The notes beneath the pieces are model-generated. The model was not told the DNA's origin. It was given only the letters and a program-made list of their open reading frames with translations, and did not search any database. DNA of 64,000 nt, taken from the NCBI RefSeq assembly GCF_046233715.1, contig NZ_JBJNRJ010000021.1, positions 4,528 to 68,527 on the forward strand, written 5' to 3'. Below, one piece after another: positions 7,392-16,276 of this stretch. The first letter of the stretch is position 1. Every line of letters begins with the position of its first letter. A program made the position numbers and the translations under genes. This DNA comes from Trujillonella humicola. GTDB lineage: Bacteria > Actinomycetota > Actinomycetes > Mycobacteriales > Geodermatophilaceae.

Positions 7392-8486
7392 ATGGTCACC
7401 ATCGACCCGGCATCGACTCAGGCCTCCCCCGGCGAGGCACGACCCGCGGAGGGAGCACGCCTGGGCGCATACATCCTGCCGGGGCGCGTACCGGACCCCC
7501 GCCCGGCCGTGCCGCAGGCCCGCGACGCGGAAGAGGCAGGCCTGGGATCGGTCTGGCTCAGCGAGAGATGGGGCACCAAGGACCTCGGCGTCATCGCCGG
7601 AGCCGTCGGCGCGACGACCGAGCGGATCCGGATCGCGGCCGGCATCACACAGTTCCTCGTGCGCAATCCCGCGATCCTCGCCTCCCTCGCCATGACCGCG
7701 CAGGGGCTGACCGACGGGCGTTTCGTGCTCGGCTTCGGGCGGTCGGTCCCGGCGCTCTACAGAGCGCTCGGCCTCCCCGCGGTGACCAACCAGATCATGA
7801 TCGACTACGCAGACATGATGCGCCGGCTGTTCCGCGGCGAGAAGGTCAGCTACGAGGGGCCCGCCGGCCGCTTCCCGGCTCTGCGGCTCGCCGACGTCCC
7901 CGACGCCCCTCCGCCCCCCATGATCCTGGCCGCCATCGGCCCGAAGACCCTCGCGCTCGCCGGCGCCCACTTCGACGGTGTCCTCCTGCACCCCTTCCTG
8001 ACGCCTGAGGCCGTGGGCCGGGCCGCCGCCCAGGTCCGCGAGGGCGCGGAGCAGGCCGGCCGCGACCCGTCCTCGGTGACGGTCTGGGCGACGGTGGTCA
8101 CCGCCTCGGGCCTGCCCCCGGAGGAGGAGGCAGCCGTCGTCGGCGCCCGGGCGGTGACCTACTACCAGATTCCCGGCTTCGGGGAGCAGTTGGCCGAGGC
8201 GAACGGCTGGGACACCGCCCCCCTGGCGACCTTGCGGGCCCACCCTCAACTGGCCGGCATCAAGGGCGCGGCCGACTCCGTCCGCACCCGGTCGGAACTC
8301 ACCGAGGCCGCGACCGCGCTGCCGGGACACTGGGTGAGCGCCGCCTCGGCGGTCGGGTCGCCGGACGAGTGCGCGGAGCGACTCGCGGCGTACCGGGCGG
8401 CCGGCGCCGACGAGCTGCTGCTGCACGGGAGCACCCCCCGCCAACTGTGCCCGGTCGTGGCCGCCGTCAGCCGGCCCCGTCCCTGA
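7392..8486 (+). CDS. LLM class F420-dependent oxidoreductase
   Basis: A 364-residue luciferase-like TIM-barrel oxidoreductase, distinct from the shorter LLM enzyme at 3538. LGAYILPGR starts the barrel, followed by GLGSVWLSERWGTKDLG, TERIRIAAGITQFLVRNP, LTDGRFVLGFGRSVP and ILAAIGPKTLALAGAHFDGVLLHPFL, which fit actinobacterial F420-dependent LLM enzymes of the MSMEG_2249 kind. F420 rather than FMN is inferred from family. The start at ATG 7392 lacks a clear ribosome binding site, consistent with a leaderless transcript. It is convergent with the tandem TetR gene ending at 8515. Function in the pathway is likely hydride transfer on a cyclic or CoA-linked intermediate. Confidence 0.85.
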   Translation: MVTIDPASTQASPGEARPAEGARLGAYILPGRVPDPRPAVPQARDAEEAGLGSVWLSERWGTKDLGVIAGAVGATTERIRIAAGITQFLVRNPAILASLAMTAQGLTDGRFVLGFGRSVPALYRALGLPAVTNQIMIDYADMMRRLFRGEKVSYEGPAGRFPALRLADVPDAPPPPMILAAIGPKTLALAGAHFDGVLLHPFLTPEAVGRAAAQVREGAEQAGRDPSSVTVWATVVTASGLPPEEEAAVVGARAVTYYQIPGFGEQLAEANGWDTAPLATLRAHPQLAGIKGAADSVRTRSELTEAATALPGHWVSAASAVGSPDECAERLAAYRAAGADELLLHGSTPRQLCPVVAAVSRPRP

Positions 8487-8507
8487 TCGATCCGCGGTCG
8501 GCTCCCC

Positions 8508-8523
8508 GGGCGGCTCAGCCGCC
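8508..8523. terminator. Short hairpin between convergent genes
   Basis: GGCGGC and GCCGCC flank the stop codon of the tandem TetR gene with a 3-base loop, preceded by a CCCGGG. It is short but GC-rich and lies between convergent genes, so it may help termination. Confidence 0.3.
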
Positions 8524-9861
8524 GGGCGCCCCGGTGCGGGCCGATGCCGACGCGGTGGCTCCGTTGAAGGGGCCGCGCTCGAGCACCGTGGCCGCCAGTT
8601 CGACGATCCGGTCGTCGTCGTCGCCCACGAACCGCGCGTACTCCGGCATCCGGTCGAGAACGGCCATGACCACCACGGTCGCCACACCGCGGTCGAGCGG
8701 GTACGCCCGTTCGACACGCGCGAGCACCGCACCCACGGCCGCCGCCAGGTCGGCGTTGACCTGCCGGGCCAGAGCCGTCACCCGGGCGTCCCCGGACCCT
8801 CCGTCGATGCCGGCACGGAACACGCCGAGGTACCGGCGGTAGAACGGCAGGTACCGACGGAGCCAGTCACGCAGGCCCGGCCCGAGATCCGGGCCCGGCT
8901 CGAGGACGGCCAGGTCCCGACAGAGCTCGGCGGCCCCCGACGAGCTCTCCTCGGTGAGCCGCAGCAGCAGGTCGGACTTCTCGTCGAAGTACTTGTAGAA
9001 CGTCGCGCGGGCGAAACCGGCCTCGGCGACCACGTCGTCCACGCTGGTCCCGTGGTAGCCGCGCTCGGCGAACAGGCGCGCTCCCGCCTTCACCATCTCG
9101 CCGACGGTCACCGCCGCCCGGGGGCTCAGCTCCGTCGGGTGCCCGGCATCCGGCGCGACCCCGGGTGCCCCGCCCCTGTGCACCCGACCCCGTGGCGGCG
9201 GGTCCGGGAGGCCGGCAAAGGCCTCCGCCGGGGTCTCGGGGAAGAGCATCAGCTGCAGGACGACGGCCAGACCGTCCACCGCTTCGTCCGCGGGCGGCAG
9301 TCCGGTCCGCTGGTGCCTGAAGTAGTTGAAGCGGTGCACGGTGCTCGTGAGCACGAGTGCCGCTTCACCCGGATCGACGCCGGAGACGCCGCACTCGGCC
9401 AGCCGGTCGGCGATCCACCGGTTGTAGGACCCGACGAATCCGTGCACCAGGTGGCGCACACCGGTGTTCCCGGGCTCGAGATCGGCCCACTGGCCGAAGA
9501 GCGTGGCGTACTTGTCGTAGACCCAGGCCCACTCCCCGAGCCACCAGTGCAGGTTGTGGAAGCCGGCCCGGGTGGGACCGAGCGCGCCGATCCGCCGGGC
9601 CACTCGCCGCAGCGCCGCGCCGCACTCGTCCATGAGCTCGACGAAGATCTGCTCTTTGCTCTCGAAGTACTGGTAGAGCGTGGCCCGCGACGTGCCGGCC
9701 GCGCGCGCGATGCTCTCCACAGAGGTGGCCCGGAAGCCCTGCTGCTCGAAAAGCGTGAGCGCCTCGGCGACGATCCGCTCGCGGGTGCGCGCTCCACGGC
9801 TGCCCACCACCGGGCTCATCGGCCAGTAACCCTGGCGCCGCACGATGCCGCCGTCGGTCAC
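8515..9861 (-). CDS. Tandem-HTH TetR/AcrR family transcriptional regulator
   Basis: A 448-residue protein with two complete TetR-type DNA-binding regions in one chain. The first HTH spans about residues 26-72 (SVESIARAAG followed by TSRATLYQYFESK) and the second about 253-298 (SVDDVVAEAG followed by FARATFYKYFDEK). Each is followed by a helical ligand-domain-like stretch; the middle contains HNLHWWLGEWAWVYDKYA. The GTG at 9861 is chosen because GGGAGGAAAG precedes it and because the paralogue at 16263 (449 residues) then aligns end to end. It is divergent from the ALDH operon, with an operator-like site at 10064 between them, so autoregulation and control of that operon are likely. A canonical TetR has about 200 residues and one HTH. 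Confidence 0.85.
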   Translation of the reverse strand: MTDGGIVRRQGYWPMSPVVGSRGARTRERIVAEALTLFEQQGFRATSVESIARAAGTSRATLYQYFESKEQIFVELMDECGAALRRVARRIGALGPTRAGFHNLHWWLGEWAWVYDKYATLFGQWADLEPGNTGVRHLVHGFVGSYNRWIADRLAECGVSGVDPGEAALVLTSTVHRFNYFRHQRTGLPPADEAVDGLAVVLQLMLFPETPAEAFAGLPDPPPRGRVHRGGAPGVAPDAGHPTELSPRAAVTVGEMVKAGARLFAERGYHGTSVDDVVAEAGFARATFYKYFDEKSDLLLRLTEESSSGAAELCRDLAVLEPGPDLGPGLRDWLRRYLPFYRRYLGVFRAGIDGGSGDARVTALARQVNADLAAAVGAVLARVERAYPLDRGVATVVVMAVLDRMPEYARFVGDDDDRIVELAATVLERGPFNGATASASARTGAPGG

Positions 9862-10063
9862 CAGGTGCTCTTTCCTCCCGAGGGCCGGGCGCTGCTCGCC
9901 CTCCGACACCGCTGCTGGTCCACGTCCGCCAGCGTCGCCGTCGTCGCCGCCCCCGCTCGGCGGAGAGGCCCCAGAGGATACCACCGCCATGATCGCCTCC
10001 CGTCGGTGCCGCCCGCTGTGGGCCGGGCCGTCCCCCCGGTTCCCGGGGCCTGGTTGCAGTCGG

Positions 10064-10080
10064 GTACACAGACTGTCAGA
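10064..10080 (-). promoter_or_regulatory. Operator-like 17-mer between tetR1 and ALDH operon
   Basis: Minus strand reads TCTGACA GTC TGTGTAC, one of the closest copies to consensus. The plus strand continues CAGAAT (10077-10082), a plausible -10 for the ALDH-ADH-P450 operon. It lies 203 bases from the TetR start and 100 bases from the ALDH start. Confidence 0.65.
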
Positions 10081-10179
10081 ATCGCTGTGCTTCGCCAGGT
10101 GGCGGCCCAGTCGCGGCCCGGCCGACGCGACCGACGGCGCACGCGCGACGCGGCGCGACCACGAACGGAAGAGCGACAC

Positions 10180-11628
10180 GTGCCGGAGTACGACCACCTG
10201 TTCATCGGCGGGCGCTGGAAGCGTCCGACCACGACGGACGTCATCGACGTCGTCTCCCCGGCGACCGAGCTGACGCTGGGCCGTGTCCCCGATGCCTCCG
10301 CCGCCGACATCGACGCAGCCGTGGCCGCTGCCCGGGAGGCCGTCGACAGCGGGCCCTGGTCCCAGCTGCCGGTGGACGAGCGGATCGACGCGGTCGCCCG
10401 GCTCGCCAAGGCCCTCCGCGGGCTGAGCGAGGAGCTGGCCCGGACGGTCAGCGCCGAGGTCGGCTCGCCCGTGCGGTGGGCGCGGGGCGCCCAGATCGCC
10501 ACCGCGCTCGGCGTGCTCCGCGCCTACCGGACGATCGGCGCGGACTTCCCGTGGGAGGAGGAACGCCGCGGGCTGCTCGGCAACCCCGTCCAGGTCCGGC
10601 AGGTCCCCGTCGGCGTCGTCGCGGCGATCGTGCCGTGGAACGCGCCGCTCTTCACGGCCGCGCTCAAGATCGCCCCCGCGCTGATCGCCGGCTGCACCGT
10701 GGTGCTCAAGCCCTCCCCCGATGCCCCGATGGCCGTCCTCGCGCTCGCCGACGCCGCACAGGAGGCCGGCCTGCCCCCGGGGGTCCTCAACATCGTCCCG
10801 GCCGGCGCCGCGGCCAGCGAGCACCTCGTGTCGCACCCGGGTGTCGACAAGGTCAGCTTCACCGGCTCCACGGCGGTCGGACGGCGGATCGGCGAGCTGT
10901 GCGGTCGCGACGTCCGCCGGGTCACCCTCGAGCTCGGCGGCAAGGCCGCCGCCCTGCTGCTCGACGACGTCGTCGTCGACGACGCGCTCGCCGCGGCGCT
11001 GGTCCACGGCGCGATGGACGGCAGCGGACAGATCTGCATGGCGCAGTCCCGCGTGCTCGTCCCCCGGTCCCGCTACGCCGAGACGGTCGAGGCGCTCGCC
11101 GGGGCCACGGCGGCGCTCCGGGTCGGCGACCCGGCCGACGAGGCGACCGACATCGGGCCGGTGATCTCCGCCGGCGCCCGCTCGCGCATCGAGCAGGCCG
11201 TCGAGGGCGCCGTCGCCGGGGGTGCCCGCCTGGTCAGTGGTGGGCGCCGGCCGGCCGACCTGGACACCGGCTGGTTCGTGGCCCCGACGCTGCTGGCCGA
11301 CGTCGCACCCGACGCACCGGTGGCGCAGGAGGAGGTGTTCGGGCCCGTGGCCGTCGTCCTCCCCTACGACAGCGAGGACGACGCCGTGGCGATCGCCAAC
11401 GGCACCGACTACGGCCTCTCCGGCAGCGTGTGGACCGCGGACCCGGTCCGCGGGGCCGCCGTCGCGCGGCGCTTCGCCGCCGGTTCCGTCGCGGTCAACT
11501 CGGCCGCTCCGGTCGACCTGCTCAGCCCCTTCGGCGGGGTCCGGCGCTCCGGGATCGGACGGGAGGGCGGCCCCGAGGGGCTGGCCGCCTACCTCGAGCC
11601 GCAATCGGTCGTCCTCCCGCCGGCCTGA
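10180..11628 (+). CDS. Aldehyde dehydrogenase family protein
   Basis: A 482-residue NAD(P)-dependent aldehyde dehydrogenase, converting an aldehyde to the carboxylic acid. It has PWNAP with Asn154, FTGST at 228-232, ELGGK with catalytic Glu251 and GQICMAQ with catalytic Cys286. The start is GTG 10180, after GGAAGAG, where the product begins directly with the ALDH N-terminal strand (YDHLFIGGRW); the open frame upstream is a shadow of the regulator gene. It leads an operon with an alcohol dehydrogenase and a P450. This suggests sequential oxidation of a methyl or hydroxymethyl group to an acid before CoA ligation. Confidence 0.9.
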   Translation: MPEYDHLFIGGRWKRPTTTDVIDVVSPATELTLGRVPDASAADIDAAVAAAREAVDSGPWSQLPVDERIDAVARLAKALRGLSEELARTVSAEVGSPVRWARGAQIATALGVLRAYRTIGADFPWEEERRGLLGNPVQVRQVPVGVVAAIVPWNAPLFTAALKIAPALIAGCTVVLKPSPDAPMAVLALADAAQEAGLPPGVLNIVPAGAAASEHLVSHPGVDKVSFTGSTAVGRRIGELCGRDVRRVTLELGGKAAALLLDDVVVDDALAAALVHGAMDGSGQICMAQSRVLVPRSRYAETVEALAGATAALRVGDPADEATDIGPVISAGARSRIEQAVEGAVAGGARLVSGGRRPADLDTGWFVAPTLLADVAPDAPVAQEEVFGPVAVVLPYDSEDDAVAIANGTDYGLSGSVWTADPVRGAAVARRFAAGSVAVNSAAPVDLLSPFGGVRRSGIGREGGPEGLAAYLEPQSVVLPPA

Positions 11629-11660
11629 GCCCGAACCCCGAACCTCCAGGAGGTACACCC

Positions 11661-12785
11661 GTGCAGACGATGGCAGCGGTCCTGTGGGACCGCGACGACC
11701 CGACGTGGTCCGTGGAGCCGATCGAGCTCGACCCGCCCGGCCCCGAGGAGGTGCTGGTCGAGCTGCACGCCTCGGGCATGTGCCACTCCGACGAGCACCT
11801 GATCACCGGCGACATGCCCTTCCACCTGCCGTGCATCGGCGGGCACGAGGGAGCCGGGATCGTGCAAGCGGTCGGCGAGAGGGTCTCCTCGGTGTCCCCC
11901 GGTGACCACGTCGTCTTCGGGTTCATGCCCTCGTGCGGTCGCTGCCCCTCGTGCGCCAGCGGCCACCAGAGCCTCTGCGACCTCGGCGCCCGGCTCTACA
12001 CCGGGCGGCAGATCGCCGACGGCACGGCCCGGCACCACGCCCGCGGCCAGGACCTCGCGACCTCGTGCCTGGTCGGCTCCTACGCCCACCACACCGTCGT
12101 CCACGAGGCGAGCACCATCAAGATCGACCCGAACGTGCCGCTGGACCGCGCGTGCCTGCTCGGCTGCGGCTTCGTCACCGGGTGGGGCTCGGCTGTCTAC
12201 GCCGCCGACATCCGTCCCGGCGACACCGTCGCCGTGGCCGGCGTCGGCGGGATCGGCGCCGCCGCCATCCAGGGCGCCAAGCTGGCCGGCGCGCGGGTGA
12301 TCGTGGCGATCGATCCCGCCACCACCAAGAAGGAGACGGCCCTGGCCATGGGCGCCACCCACGTGGCCAGCTCCTGGAGCGAGGCGCCCTCGGTCGTGGC
12401 CGACGCGACGTGGCAGCGCGGCGTGGACCGCTTCGTGTGCACGATGGGCCGCGGCGACGGCACGCTCATGCACAAGATCCTCGGGATGACGGCCAAGCGC
12501 GGCCGGGTGGTCGTCACCAACATCCACCCGATCGCCGAGCGCTCGATCAACGTCAGCATGATGGACCTGACCCTGAACGAGAAGCAGATCGTCGGGTCGC
12601 TGTACGGCTCGGCCAACCCGCGGGCCGACATCCCCAAGCTGCTTGAACTGTGGTCGTCGGGGCTCGTGGACCTCGACGCGGTCGTGTCGAACACCTACCC
12701 GCTCGAGGGCATCAACGACGGCTTCGCCGACATGCGGAGCGGCAACTTCCTGCGCGGGGTGCTGCGGTACCCCGCCGCGGGTTGA
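11661..12785 (+). CDS. NDMA-dependent (mycofactocin-type) alcohol dehydrogenase
   Basis: A 374-residue zinc-dependent medium-chain alcohol dehydrogenase. Catalytic zinc ligands are seen as GMCHSDEH (Cys41) and GGHEGAG (His62, Glu63), and a structural zinc cluster as C92-x2-C95-x2-C98-x7-C106. The cofactor fold reads AGVGGIGAAAIQGAKLAGA. Length and segments such as LLGCGFVTGWGSAVY match the NDMA-dependent subgroup, in which NAD(H) stays tightly bound and mycofactocin is thought to be the electron acceptor. No mycofactocin genes are in the window. AGGAGG lies eight bases before the GTG at 11661. It sits 32 bases after the ALDH and probably makes the aldehyde that the ALDH uses. Confidence 0.85.
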   Translation: MQTMAAVLWDRDDPTWSVEPIELDPPGPEEVLVELHASGMCHSDEHLITGDMPFHLPCIGGHEGAGIVQAVGERVSSVSPGDHVVFGFMPSCGRCPSCASGHQSLCDLGARLYTGRQIADGTARHHARGQDLATSCLVGSYAHHTVVHEASTIKIDPNVPLDRACLLGCGFVTGWGSAVYAADIRPGDTVAVAGVGGIGAAAIQGAKLAGARVIVAIDPATTKKETALAMGATHVASSWSEAPSVVADATWQRGVDRFVCTMGRGDGTLMHKILGMTAKRGRVVVTNIHPIAERSINVSMMDLTLNEKQIVGSLYGSANPRADIPKLLELWSSGLVDLDAVVSNTYPLEGINDGFADMRSGNFLRGVLRYPAAG

Positions 12786-12796
12786 GAGGGGACGCA

Positions 12797-14071
12797 ATGA
12801 CCAGCACGGAGAACCCGCCCGTCCGGAGGCTCGACGACCTCTCGTGGTGGACGCAGCCGGTCGCCGACCGCGACGCGTACTTCGCCCGGCTGCGCGCCGA
12901 GGACCCCCGCCCGTTCGTACCGCCCAGGCGGGAGCCGGGCAGCCCGCGGCACGACGGCTTCTGGGCGCTCCTCACCTACGAGGACGTCCGGGAGGTCAGC
13001 CGGCGCGAGGAGGACTTCTGCTCGGGCCAGGGGACGCAGATCTTCGACCAGCCGCCCCGGCTGCGGGAGTACCGCGGGTCGATCATCGACATGGACAACC
13101 CCGAGCACGTGCGGCTGCGCAAGATCGTCAACCGCGGCTTCACGCCCAAGTCGCTGGAGAAGCTGCGCGAGGACGTCCGGCGGATCGCCCGCGACCTCAT
13201 CGCCTCGGTGGCCGAGCGCGGCGAGTGCGACTTCGTCACCGACGTGGCCGGTCCCCTGCCGCTGCGCATCGTCAACGACATGCTCGGCATCCCGGACGAG
13301 TACGAGAAGTACATCTTCGACCAGACCAACATCATCATGGGCGCCAGCGACCCGGAGTACATCCCCGACCAGAGCCCGCGCTCGGTGGCCGCCGCGGTCG
13401 AGGCCGCCGGAGAGGGTCTGGCCGAGCTGCTGTCCCACCTGGCCGAGGACCGGATCGCCTCGCCGCGCGACGACCTGATCAGCAAGCTCGTGGCCGCGCA
13501 GGGCGAGGAGGTCCTCACCCCCGGGGAGATGGCGCGCTTCTTCATCCTGCTCGTCGGCGCCGGCAACGAGACCACCCGCAACGCCATCTCCCACGGGTTG
13601 CTGGCCCTGACCCGCTACCCCGACCAGCGGGAGCTGTGGCGCAGCGACCTGGAGGCGCACACCGCCCCGGCGGTCGAGGAGGTCGTGCGCTGGGCCTCCC
13701 CCGTGCTCCACTTCCGGCGCACGGTGACCCGGGACGGCGTCCGGCTCGGCGACCAGGAGTTCGCCGAGGGCGACAAGGTCGTCATGTGGTACCGCTCGGC
13801 CAACCAGGACGAGTCCGCCTTCCCGGACGGGACCCGTTTCGACATCACGCGAAAGCCCAACCCGCACGTGGGCTTCGGCGCCCCCGGGCCGCACTTCTGT
13901 CTCGGGGCGAACCTAGCCCGGCTGGAGCTGGGTGTGGTCTTCCAGGAGTTGCTCACCCTGCTGCCCGACATCCGTGCCGTGGGTGAGCCCGAGTTCCTCC
14001 GGTCCAACCTGCTGCACGGGGTCAAGCACCTGCGCGCCGAGTTCACGCCCACGTCCGTGGTGACGGCATGA
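12797..14071 (+). CDS. Cytochrome P450 (CYP125/CYP142-like)
   Basis: A 424-residue soluble bacterial cytochrome P450. The I-helix reads GAGNETTRN (about 254-262), the ExxR motif is E295-V-V-R298, and the haem loop FGAPGPHFCLG places the ligand at Cys368. The segment DMDNPEHVRLRKIVNRGFTP and SDPEY resemble CYP125/124/142-type enzymes that hydroxylate terminal methyl groups of steroid or isoprenoid side chains. That similarity is only a guide to chemistry. No ferredoxin or ferredoxin reductase gene is adjacent. The position between ADH/ALDH and beta-oxidation genes fits terminal hydroxylation followed by oxidation to an acid. It overlaps the next gene by 4 bp (ATGA). Confidence 0.85.
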   Translation: MTSTENPPVRRLDDLSWWTQPVADRDAYFARLRAEDPRPFVPPRREPGSPRHDGFWALLTYEDVREVSRREEDFCSGQGTQIFDQPPRLREYRGSIIDMDNPEHVRLRKIVNRGFTPKSLEKLREDVRRIARDLIASVAERGECDFVTDVAGPLPLRIVNDMLGIPDEYEKYIFDQTNIIMGASDPEYIPDQSPRSVAAAVEAAGEGLAELLSHLAEDRIASPRDDLISKLVAAQGEEVLTPGEMARFFILLVGAGNETTRNAISHGLLALTRYPDQRELWRSDLEAHTAPAVEEVVRWASPVLHFRRTVTRDGVRLGDQEFAEGDKVVMWYRSANQDESAFPDGTRFDITRKPNPHVGFGAPGPHFCLGANLARLELGVVFQELLTLLPDIRAVGEPEFLRSNLLHGVKHLRAEFTPTSVVTA

Positions 14072-14880
14072 CCGCCGTCGAGGCCCCCGGCGTCCTGTCC
14101 GTGGACCGGGACGGCATCCGGCGGATCACCCTCAACCGGCCCGAGGCGGCCAACGCGCTGCGCCCGGAGGACCGCAACGCCCTCATCGACCTGCTCGTGG
14201 AGGCCGACGCCGATCCGGCGGTCCGGGTCGTGGTGATCGCCGCCGAGGGACGGCACTTCTGCGCCGGCGCGGACGTGCGGTCGATGGCGTCGAGCCGGGC
14301 GGGCGGCGAGGGCAAGCGCGTCGGCGACACGATGCGCAAGATCATGAACGGCGCCCAGCGGTTGATCGCCGCGGTGCTCGACTGCGGCAAGCCCGTGATC
14401 GCCGTGGTCCAGGGCCCGGCCGCGGGCATCGGCGCGCACCTCGCCTACGCCTCCGACCTCGTGGTCGCGAGCGAGGAGGCGACGTTCGTGGAGTCCTTCG
14501 TCCGCCGCGGCCTCGTCGTCGACGGTGGCGGGGCCTATCTGCTCCCCCGGCGCATCGGCATGCAGAAGGCCAAGGAGATGGTCCTGTTCGGCGACCCGCT
14601 GACGGCGCAGGAGGGCCTCGCCCTGGGGCTGGTCAACCGGGTCGTCCCGGCCGACGAGCTGGGCGGCGTGGCCGACGAGCTCGCCGCCCGGCTCGCGGCG
14701 GGACCGACGAGCGCCATCGCGCTGACCAAGCGGCTGATGAACGGGTCGCCGGACACCGACCGGGCCGGGGCCTACCTGGCCGAGGGGATGGCACAGGAGA
14801 TCCAGTCGAACGCGCACGACCTGACCGAGGGGATCCGCTCCTTCGTCGAGCGTCGGCCCGCCGAATACCGCGGGCACTGA
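14068..14880 (+). CDS. Enoyl-CoA hydratase/isomerase family protein
   Basis: A 270-residue crotonase-fold protein. It carries ITLNRPEAANAL, the oxyanion-hole segments HFCAGADV and PAAGIGAHLAYASDLVVAS, and the LLPRRIG segment after the active-site helix. It should hydrate an enoyl-CoA or act as an isomerase or hydrolase of the crotonase group. ATG overlaps the P450 stop by 4 bp. A glutamate pair typical of hydratases is not clearly kept (SFVRRGLVVDGGG, where Asp may serve), so isomerase or another crotonase reaction is possible. Confidence 0.8.
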   Translation: MTAVEAPGVLSVDRDGIRRITLNRPEAANALRPEDRNALIDLLVEADADPAVRVVVIAAEGRHFCAGADVRSMASSRAGGEGKRVGDTMRKIMNGAQRLIAAVLDCGKPVIAVVQGPAAGIGAHLAYASDLVVASEEATFVESFVRRGLVVDGGGAYLLPRRIGMQKAKEMVLFGDPLTAQEGLALGLVNRVVPADELGGVADELAARLAAGPTSAIALTKRLMNGSPDTDRAGAYLAEGMAQEIQSNAHDLTEGIRSFVERRPAEYRGH

Positions 14881-14893
14881 GGAGGCGCAGCGC

Positions 14894-15319
14894 ATGACCG
14901 CACCGAGATCCGACCTGCCCACCCCCGACGCCGACAGCCAGCCCTTCTGGGACGCCGCCAAAGAGGGGCGTTTCCTCATCGCCCGCTGCGGCGCCTGTGG
15001 GCGGGCCCACCACTACCCCCGGCCGTTCTGCCCCACCTGCTGGAGCGAGGACGTCTCCTGGGAGCAGGCCAGTGGCCGGGGCACGCTCTACACGCACTCC
15101 ACCGTCTACATGAACGACCTCGCACCGTTCCGCGACCGGCTGCCGTACGTGGCCGCGCTGGTGGAACTCGAGGAGGGGCCGCGGGTCATGACCAACGTCG
15201 TCGACTGCGCGCCCGAGGACCTGCGGATGGGCATGCCGCTGCGAGTGGCATTCCGCGAACTGGACGAGAACACCACGGCGCCGGTGTTCCGCCCGGCAGA
15301 ACTGGAGGACGACGCATGA
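14894..15319 (+). CDS. DUF35 OB-fold/zinc-ribbon protein (thiolase or aldolase partner)
   Basis: A 141-residue protein with a rubredoxin-like zinc ribbon (C32-x2-C35 and C46-x2-C49) followed by an OB-fold domain. In known systems DUF35 proteins (ChsH2 C-terminal domain, IpfE) bind thiolase-like proteins and form retro-aldolases or acyltransferases. Unusually, no thiolase gene is adjacent here. The nearest lone thiolase is at 19305 in another operon, so the two may pair in trans. GAGG lies before the ATG. It is followed with 4-bp overlap by an SDR. Confidence 0.85.
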   Translation: MTAPRSDLPTPDADSQPFWDAAKEGRFLIARCGACGRAHHYPRPFCPTCWSEDVSWEQASGRGTLYTHSTVYMNDLAPFRDRLPYVAALVELEEGPRVMTNVVDCAPEDLRMGMPLRVAFRELDENTTAPVFRPAELEDDA

Positions 15320-16242
15320 CCCCCCTGCTCGAGGGCAAGATCGCGCTGGTCACCGGCGCCGGCCACGGCATCGGCCGCGGCCACGCCGTGGAGCTCGCCA
15401 AGCACGGCGCGACCGTGATCGTCAACGACCTGGGCAGCTCGGTGTCCGGCGAGGGTTCCGGCCGCGACGCCGACCGCGTGGTCGACGTCATCGGCGCGCG
15501 CGGCGGGAAGGCGGTGGCCGACTACGCCGACGTGGGCGATGAGGATCAGGTCGAGGCGATGGTCGGCCGGGCATTCGACGAGTTCGGCCGACTGGACATC
15601 CTGGTCAACAACGCGGGCATCGTCCGCGACAAGGCGATCTGGAACATGAGCGCCGCCGACTTCGACCTCGTGATGCGGGTGCACGTCCGCGGCACCTGGC
15701 TGGCCAGCCGCGCCGCCGCCGTGCGGTGGCGTGAGGCCGCCAAGGCCGACCCCTCCGGCCGGGTCTACGGCCGGATCATCAACACCACCTCCGGCGCAGG
15801 GCTCTGGGGCAACTTCGGCCAGACGAACTACGCCACCGCCAAGGCCGCCATCGTCGGCCTGACCCAGACCCTGAGCCTGGAGCTGGCCAGGATGGGCATC
15901 ACGGTCAACGCGATCAGCCCGGGTGGCATCACCCGGCTCTCGGCCACGATGAGCGGCGCCGACGCCGTCCCCGAGCCCGACGAGCGGCCCGAGGACGAGT
16001 TCGACCCGAAGGACCCGTCGCTGTCCAGCCCGGTCGTGGCGTGGCTGGCCAGCCCCGAGGCCGCGCACGTGAGCGGGCAGGTGGTCCGCGCCATGGGCGA
16101 GCTCATCGAGCTGGCGGAGGGCTGGACGAAGGGCCCGTCCATCAGCAACGGCGGCAAGCGGTGGGACGCCACGACCCTCGGCGACCGGTTGGCGAAGGAC
16201 GTGTTCCGGACGCGGGCGCCGGGCCTGCGGATGGGCGGCTGA
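15316..16242 (+). CDS. SDR family 3-hydroxyacyl-CoA dehydrogenase (MFE-2/Hsd4-like)
   Basis: A 308-residue SDR with GAGHGIGRG at 14-22, NNAG at 98-101, Ser159, Tyr172 and Lys176. The inserted VNDLGSSVSGEGSGR loop after the second strand is typical of the dehydrogenase domain of peroxisomal multifunctional enzyme 2 and its actinobacterial relatives (Hsd4A type), which oxidise (3R)-hydroxyacyl-CoA. It is the last gene of the ALDH operon and overlaps the DUF35 gene by 4 bp. It likely carries out the third step of a beta-oxidation round, after a hydratase. Confidence 0.85.
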   Translation: MTPLLEGKIALVTGAGHGIGRGHAVELAKHGATVIVNDLGSSVSGEGSGRDADRVVDVIGARGGKAVADYADVGDEDQVEAMVGRAFDEFGRLDILVNNAGIVRDKAIWNMSAADFDLVMRVHVRGTWLASRAAAVRWREAAKADPSGRVYGRIINTTSGAGLWGNFGQTNYATAKAAIVGLTQTLSLELARMGITVNAISPGGITRLSATMSGADAVPEPDERPEDEFDPKDPSLSSPVVAWLASPEAAHVSGQVVRAMGELIELAEGWTKGPSISNGGKRWDATTLGDRLAKDVFRTRAPGLRMGG

Positions 16243-16251
16243 CCGAGGGGG

Positions 16252-16276
16252 CCGCCGCGACCTCAGCTCGCGGCGG
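16252..16276. terminator. Terminator hairpin between convergent genes
   Basis: CCGCCGCGA and TCGCGGCGG form a perfect 9-bp stem with a 7-base loop that contains the stop codon of the minus-strand TetR gene (16263-16265). It lies directly after the SDR stop on the plus strand. Confidence 0.55.

Noticed and set aside
8515..11658. A 1047-residue minus-strand open frame that would fuse the first TetR to a long upstream part
   Set aside because: The upstream part is a shadow of the ALDH gene on the plus strand (low-complexity Gly/Arg/Asp). The paralogue at 16263 and a good ribosome binding site place the start at GTG 9861.
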